Shown: piece after piece, positions 39,858-42,201 of the stretch
Numbering within the stretch: the stretch's first letter is position 1
Layout: every line of letters starts with the position of its first letter
The notes under the pieces: model-generated
Databases searched by the model: none
What the model was told of the DNA's origin: nothing
Seen by the model: only the letters and a program-made list of their open reading frames with translations
IMG/VR virus record: IMGVR_UViG_3300030419_005073
Span: 12,072-54,272 of that record
DNA length: 42,201 nt
Source of the DNA: a virus
Strand: one strand, 5' to 3'
Position numbers and translations under genes: made by a program

Positions 39858-39885
39858 AATATGACAGACCAAGGCATAAATCCAA
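39858..39885 (-). promoter_or_regulatory. Possible minus-strand promoter (weaker copy)
   Basis: Read on the minus strand, TTGGAT (39880-39885) is followed after 16 bases by CATATT (39858-39863). Upstream it has GTGCA-N6-TCTTGGAT, matching the box of the better minus-strand promoter at 40073-40101. The -10 is imperfect, so this may be a degenerate copy. Confidence 0.35.
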
Positions 39886-39944
39886 GACTTATTTGCACTA
39901 TATTATAATGTGATAGCGTCTTATTTTTAACTCTCAATGCGTCG

Positions 39945-39972
39945 AATTCCTCTCTATTGGGGAATTTTTTTT
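39945..39972 (+). terminator. Intrinsic terminator
   Basis: AATTCC (39945-39950) pairs with GGAATT (39961-39966) around a 10-base loop, and the T-run 39965-39972 (eight T) follows immediately. This is a standard Rho-independent shape on the plus strand, with no gene in the 155 bases upstream. Confidence 0.65.
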
Positions 39973-39993
39973 GCTTAATTTGCAATAAAATGC

Positions 39994-40022
39994 TTGGATA
40001 TTTGGATAATTGTTCGTATATT
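39994..40022 (+). promoter_or_regulatory. Sigma70-type promoter, plus strand
   Basis: TTGGAT (39994-39999) and TATATT (40017-40022) are 17 bases apart; TTGCA-N7-GC precedes the -35, and TTCG precedes the -10 as at 40190. It could give a long leader for the 40221 gene or an independent RNA. Confidence 0.5.
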
Positions 40023-40072
40023 ATTACGTTGAGAGGACTAGCTTGGCGGGGATTGGAGCGTGAAATTTATAT

Positions 40073-40101
40073 AATATACGACATTTTCCGGTATAATCCA
40101 A
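40073..40101 (-). promoter_or_regulatory. Sigma70-type promoter, minus strand
   Basis: On the minus strand TTGGAT (40096-40101) is followed after exactly 17 bases by TATATT (40073-40078), with GTGCA-N6-GC immediately upstream and TCG before the -10, just as in the plus-strand copies. It would transcribe leftward through 40070-39650, where no minus-strand gene is convincing, so the product may be an antisense or regulatory RNA. Confidence 0.5.
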
Positions 40102-40108
40102 GCATTAT

Positions 40109-40157
40109 TTGCACGTGCAAGCGGTGATATGCGGTGAATTAATTGCAATTAATTGCA
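40109..40157. promoter_or_regulatory. Palindrome and 10-bp-phased repeat array
   Basis: TTGCACGTGCAA (40109-40120) is a perfect 12-bp palindrome. It is followed by GCGGTGA at 40121 and 40131 and AATTGCA at 40141 and 40151, each pair exactly 10 bases apart and all on one helical register, ending just before the promoter at 40166. This looks like an operator or activator array; an origin-like iteron is the alternative. Confidence 0.55.
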
Positions 40158-40165
40158 GAAAACGC

Positions 40166-40195
40166 TTGACCTATATGCTACTTTATTCGTATATT
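40166..40195 (+). promoter_or_regulatory. Sigma70-type promoter for the acidic-protein gene
   Basis: TTGACC (40166-40171) and TATATT (40190-40195) are 18 bases apart. The -35 is preceded by TTGCAGAAAACGC, the -10 by TTCG. A start near 40202 is right before the AAGGAG at 40208-40213 of the 40221 gene, giving a very short leader. Confidence 0.7.
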
Positions 40196-40220
40196 TAGTT
40201 GTTAAATAAGGAGTTAAAAT

Positions 40221-40433
40221 ATGAGTTTGAGTTTAGAAGAAAGAATTAATCCATTAAAACACGATATCGATTGGGATATAGACGTTGATGAGGACGGTCT
40301 AATGTGGCTAGTCGAGGAAGATGATTGGAAATCTGCAGCCAAAGATACTGCGATGTCTGATATGAAAGAAGACTATATGGATGACGAGTGGATATCAATA
40401 CACGATAAGGTGTTCTCTAAGCGTGATAAATAA
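40221..40433 (+). CDS. Small acidic protein, unknown function
   Basis: A 70-residue protein very rich in Asp and Glu (DIDWDIDVDEDG, EEDDWK, KEDYMDDEW), with no cysteine, signal or membrane segment. Strong acidity and small size recall phage DNA-mimic or inhibitor proteins (anti-restriction, transcription or nuclease inhibitors), an inference from composition only. It has its own promoter and phased repeat array, and AAGGAG seven bases upstream, so it is probably strongly and separately expressed, likely early. Confidence 0.6.
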   Translation: MSLSLEERINPLKHDIDWDIDVDEDGLMWLVEEDDWKSAAKDTAMSDMKEDYMDDEWISIHDKVFSKRDK

Positions 40434-40456
40434 TTTTAATTATTTGCAGATTTTGC

Positions 40457-40486
40457 TTGACTTGCATGCCATTTATGTGTTATATT
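40457..40486 (+). promoter_or_regulatory. Sigma70-type promoter for the candidate RNA
   Basis: TTGACT (40457-40462) and TATATT (40481-40486) are 18 bases apart, preceded by TTGCAGATTTTGC as at 40154. It lies 24 bases after the stop of the acidic-protein gene and points into a non-coding stretch. Confidence 0.65.
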
Positions 40487-40489
40487 ATA

Positions 40490-40745
40490 GTATGATAAAT
40501 GTTAGTTTAATTATGATTTTGAAAACACTCTCTTAAGCCCGACTCTCTCTGAGAGATAGTACTGAAAAGTCACAAAGGGCGTAAAGTGACATGACAGAAA
40601 GAATTCGTGGTTTTGTCTTTTCTACGATAATTTGAAAAGGTGGCGGTTTTGTAGTTTCTGCCAATTTGAAACAAGGAACATTTCAGACTTTCCACTAGAA
40701 TATAAAGTACTGAAATTGGTGGGTGGGATATATTTACTATTATAG
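40490..40745 (+). ncRNA. Candidate structured non-coding RNA
   Basis: The 327 bases between two genes hold no supported frame but a promoter and four helices. ACTCTCTC/AGAGATAGT (40542-40560, one mismatch) is followed by GTCAC/GTGAC (40569-40573, 40586-40590), whose loop GGGC (40577-40580) could pair with GCCC (40537-40540) as a pseudoknot. TGGCGG/CTGCCA follows (40641-40646, 40658-40663). TTTCAGACTTT/AAAGTACTGAAA (40681-40715) is an 11-bp stem with one bulge. No clear terminator follows, so it may be a long structured leader of the 40761 gene. Confidence 0.45.
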
Positions 40746-40760
40746 CCGTGATTAAATAAT

Positions 40761-40979
40761 ATGGAGATAAAAAAAATAATGCGGGATAAATTAGACGAGT
40801 TCACAGATCAGTATATAAATGAAATAGATAATATAATAATACGAGAAATCATCGGTGATATTATTAATGGTTCTCTATATGTTACAGCAGACGATGTTAC
40901 AGTACAGATGATGCTAGAAAGTATGTGGGAATCACGTGGTACATATGAACGTGCTGGTGTTGTTTCGGGAGATGCGTAA
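40761..40979 (+). CDS. Small acidic protein, unknown function
   Basis: A 72-residue, mostly helical acidic protein (DKLDEFTDQYINEIDNIIIREIIGDI, then DDVTVQMMLESMWESRG). No family recognised. The start could be 40761 or the ATG at 40779; GGAG at 40763-40766 is 12 bases before the second and therefore not decisive. It follows the structured RNA region and may be translated from that transcript. Confidence 0.5.
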   Translation: MEIKKIMRDKLDEFTDQYINEIDNIIIREIIGDIINGSLYVTADDVTVQMMLESMWESRGTYERAGVVSGDA

Positions 40980-41008
40980 AGACACCGCGGGCATTAAGTC
41001 GTGAACGG

Positions 41009-41049
41009 AGACGCATGTCAATTGGACACGCCGCGTCTGACTGGTTTTT
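41009..41049 (+). terminator. Possible terminator after the 40761 gene
   Basis: AGACGC (41009-41014) pairs with GCGTCT (41033-41038), with an inner TGTC (41016-41019)/GACA (41025-41028) helix. Six bases later TTTTT follows (41045-41049). The gap between stem and T-run is longer than ideal. Confidence 0.4.
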
Positions 41050-41137
41050 ATATCGGCCTCAAATTTTTTGACTATATGAATTAATAAACATAGGTATCAT
41101 AAATGATAAACAAGCGTTGCACTACTTACACTAAACC

Positions 41138-41398
41138 ATGAAAATTAAACAAGATACACTTAAATTTAATATAGATAAGCAGGCACATCTAGGTATATCA
41201 TTTGGCATGTATTATTTTTTATTTACCTATACTAGTAGTATAGTAGTATCATTGTTATTGAGTATATTAGTAGGATTATGTTTTGAAGTATATCAGGGTT
41301 ATTCTAAGAATCACTCTGGCTATTCTCATACTGATATGTTATATAACGTGATTGGTATATTAAGTGCATTTATATTACACGGAGTATTAAATGTTTGA
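41138..41398 (+). CDS. VanZ-like small integral membrane protein
   Basis: An 86-residue membrane protein with three hydrophobic segments: LGISFGMYYFLFTYTSS, IVVSLLLSILVGLCFEVYQGY and LYNVIGILSAFILHGVL. It shows the DKQAHLGIS...E-V-Y-Q...SHTDMLYNVIG pattern of VanZ/YfiM-like proteins: an early His, a central Glu, a late Asp-x3-Asn-x2-Gly. It parallels the protein encoded at 39354 in layout but has little direct identity. No clear ribosome site precedes the ATG. It begins a four- to five-gene membrane-protein cassette. Confidence 0.65.
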   Translation: MKIKQDTLKFNIDKQAHLGISFGMYYFLFTYTSSIVVSLLLSILVGLCFEVYQGYSKNHSGYSHTDMLYNVIGILSAFILHGVLNV

Positions 41399-41540
41399 TA
41401 ATAGTGATGAGTATATAACAAACTTTAAAGTTGCGAATAAAAAAGATATTACGTACACGAAGAATACAGGTATACAGTTTATAATATGTATACTATCTAT
41501 TATGATACTTCTGGCGTTAATGAAGATAATGAATAAATGA
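41391..41540 (+). CDS. 49-residue single-span membrane protein
   Basis: The short gene overlaps the preceding stop by eight bases and the next start as ATGA, filling the gap between them exactly. GGAG lies six bases before the ATG. The polar N-terminal half (FDNSDEYITNFKVANKKD) precedes one membrane span (IQFIICILSIMILLALMKI). The ribosome site and tight packing support translation. Function unknown. Confidence 0.6.
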   Translation: MFDNSDEYITNFKVANKKDITYTKNTGIQFIICILSIMILLALMKIMNK

Positions 41541-41779
41541 AGATAAATTTAAAGTATGTAATAGGTAGACTGAAAGGAACAATCCCAGCTCCTAGTCCCT
41601 TTGGTAAGTGGATGACGAGAAACTTTATAATGGTCTTAATCTTACCTCTCTTTTCGTATGATAAATGGCAATTTTTAATTGTAGTATTTTCATATTTAAA
41701 TTATATGAGATTAACTAAACAGCAAAGTAAGTGGGAAAAAGAAAACGATAATAAATGCATTAGATGTGGAAAGGTATAG
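41537..41779 (+). CDS. Small membrane protein with C-terminal CxxC
   Basis: An 80-residue protein with a basic N-terminus (LKYVIGRLKG), two short hydrophobic stretches (NFIMVLILPLF and FLIVVFSYLNYM) and a polar tail ending in CIRCGKV. The tail CxxC could bind metal or be redox-active. It starts in an ATGA overlap, and the next gene's ribosome site (GGAAAGG) is embedded in its last codons. No family recognised. Confidence 0.55.
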   Translation: MKINLKYVIGRLKGTIPAPSPFGKWMTRNFIMVLILPLFSYDKWQFLIVVFSYLNYMRLTKQQSKWEKENDNKCIRCGKV

Positions 41780-41780
41780 T

Positions 41781-42122
41781 ATGAAACCAATAATAATCAA
41801 ATCAGACAAATTCTTAAATTTAATTAGTTGGTTTTTCAAAGTAGGAGGAATAACTTTATTTCCATTTATTATTGTTAGACCGTATACTAGAAAATCAACA
41901 ATCAATCATGAATCTATACATATAGCTCAGTACTCTGAATTATTAGTTATAGGGTTTTTATTAATATACTTATGGGATTGGATACACGGTTTAATTAAGT
42001 ATAGAAATTTTAAAGTAGCTTATGAACATATACGATTTGAACAGGAAGCTTATAAGTATACAAAGAGTTATACTTATCTTTCTCGTAGACAACGATTTCA
42101 CTGGATAAACTTTAAAGTATAA
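41781..42122 (+). CDS. HExxH-containing membrane protein, metallopeptidase-like
   Basis: A 113-residue protein. It has a hydrophobic segment (FKVGGITLFPFIIV), then the zinc-peptidase-like motif HESIHIAQ (about residues 46-53), a second membrane stretch (LLVIGFLLIYLWDW) and a later FEQEAY with an acidic residue where gluzincins keep the third zinc ligand. A membrane zinc protease is a reasonable but unproven call; the small size argues for caution. The ATG at 41781 is chosen over the GTG at 41766, because GGAAAGG lies six bases before the ATG and the GTG would overlap the upstream gene. Confidence 0.6.
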   Translation: MKPIIIKSDKFLNLISWFFKVGGITLFPFIIVRPYTRKSTINHESIHIAQYSELLVIGFLLIYLWDWIHGLIKYRNFKVAYEHIRFEQEAYKYTKSYTYLSRRQRFHWINFKV

Positions 42123-42124
42123 CA

Positions 42125-42201
42125 ATGAAGATTTTCTATTTAGACAAAGTATCCATATTCGCTATATGGTTCTTATTAATATTAGTATGGAACTATTCAT
42201 A
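42125..42201 (+). CDS. Membrane protein, 3' end outside window
   Basis: The first 25 codons of a gene that leaves the window. KIFYLDKVS is followed by a hydrophobic span (IFAIWFLLILVWNY). It begins two bases after the upstream stop in the same compact cassette, so another small membrane protein is likely. Its length and family cannot be judged. Confidence 0.45.
   Translation, partial: MKIFYLDKVSIFAIWFLLILVWNYS

Larger units (their letters stand above)
39821..39972 (+). ncRNA. Candidate small structured RNA
   Basis: This stretch has no coding frame and is bounded by structure. GGTCTG (39821-39826) pairs with CAGACC (39865-39870), enclosing a GC-rich start (CGTGCACCGAGCTG), and the segment ends in an intrinsic terminator at 39945-39972. 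A TATAAT at 39814-39819 could be a -10 box, but no good -35 is visible. A terminator with no gene before it suggests that something is transcribed here. Function unknown. Confidence 0.35.
39645..40220. other. 576-base gene-free control region
   Basis: No credible gene lies here. The stretch holds, in order, a 9-bp hairpin, an intrinsic terminator, a candidate small RNA ending in a second terminator, a minus-strand promoter inside that RNA, a plus-strand promoter, a second minus-strand promoter, a palindrome, a 10-bp-phased repeat array and a plus-strand promoter before the 40221 gene. Individual elements are listed separately. Confidence 0.7.

Noticed and set aside
39794-39985. 63-codon minus-strand frame below the minus-strand promoter
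   Set aside because: It starts with TTG without a ribosome site, runs through the intrinsic terminator and the inverted repeats, and has no recognisable domain. The structured-RNA reading explains the segment better.
40109-40157. Plasmid-type replication origin with iterons
   Set aside because: No replication initiator gene or DnaA-box cluster lies nearby; the phased boxes end at a promoter, so an operator is the simpler reading, though an origin is not excluded.
40622-40804. 60-codon minus-strand frame opposite the candidate RNA
   Set aside because: GTG start without a ribosome site, overlap with the plus-strand gene at 40761, and hairpins with paired arms inside; no protein family resemblance.
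41060-41110. Promoter starting with TTGACT before the 41138 gene
   Set aside because: No -10 box is found at 16-18 bases; the nearest candidates are at wrong spacing.
38762-42201. tRNA, CRISPR array, insertion sequence or attachment site in the sparse region
   Set aside because: I found no cloverleaf with a GTTCRA loop, no regularly spaced identical repeats, no transposase and no integrase or long direct repeat pair.

Overview
The window looks like part of a tailed-phage genome, probably a large marine myovirus of the broad T4-like kind. This rests on gene organisation, not on a hallmark gene. Essentially every supportable gene lies on the plus strand. Genes are packed head to tail with ATGA or longer overlaps, starts are preceded by AGGAG-type Shine-Dalgarno sites, and the DNA is strongly AT-rich. 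The right end is a run of very small unrecognised genes typical of phage accessory regions. I see no capsid, tail, terminase or polymerase gene, no tRNA, rRNA, CRISPR array or insertion sequence. A bacterial surface-glycan island remains possible, but the micro-gene region and the absence of housekeeping genes make it less likely.

Positions 1-34598 hold one very long glycan-biosynthesis cluster of 37 genes. It has about twelve glycosyltransferases or glycosyltransferase-like proteins and a dense set of sugar-nucleotide enzymes: GDP-mannose 4,6-dehydratase, a CapD/FlaA1-type 4,6-dehydratase, a short UDP-glucose 6-dehydrogenase, a 3,5-epimerase-like cupin, six further SDR epimerase/dehydratases, a PIG-L deacetylase and a short HldE-like kinase. 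Beside these sit enzymes better known from antibiotic deoxysugars: a PLP enzyme with His in place of the catalytic Lys (ColD/RfbH type, 3-deoxygenation), a DesII-like radical SAM enzyme, an acetolactate-synthase-like TPP enzyme (compare YerE of yersiniose), a PanB-like hydroxymethyltransferase, a B12-binding radical SAM enzyme, a TylC3-like C-methyltransferase and a Gfo/Idh/MocA-FAD oxidoreductase fusion. Together they could make and attach deoxygenated, branched and methylated sugars. No flippase, polymerase or lipid-carrier sugar transferase is visible, so a cytoplasmic acceptor (virion protein or DNA) is as plausible as a cell-surface glycan.

A clear sigma70-type promoter at 34595-34623, whose -35 box overlaps the stop codon of the last cluster gene, opens the second region (34639-38761). 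It holds small genes: a lipoprotein, a zinc-ribbon protein, single-pass and coiled-coil membrane proteins, a helix-turn-helix/HNH-like zinc protein that has lost its HNH catalytic residues, and several microproteins of 26-49 residues.

Positions 38762-41140 are sparse and regulatory. They contain strong hairpins, two intrinsic terminators, three plus-strand and two minus-strand promoters sharing an upstream TGCA-N6-GCTTG block, a 10-bp-phased repeat array, and two candidate structured RNAs. Short genes for an acidic protein, a VanZ-like membrane protein and others lie between them. From 41138 to the end is a compact cassette of small membrane proteins, including a second VanZ-like protein and an HExxH-containing membrane protein; the last gene runs off the window.
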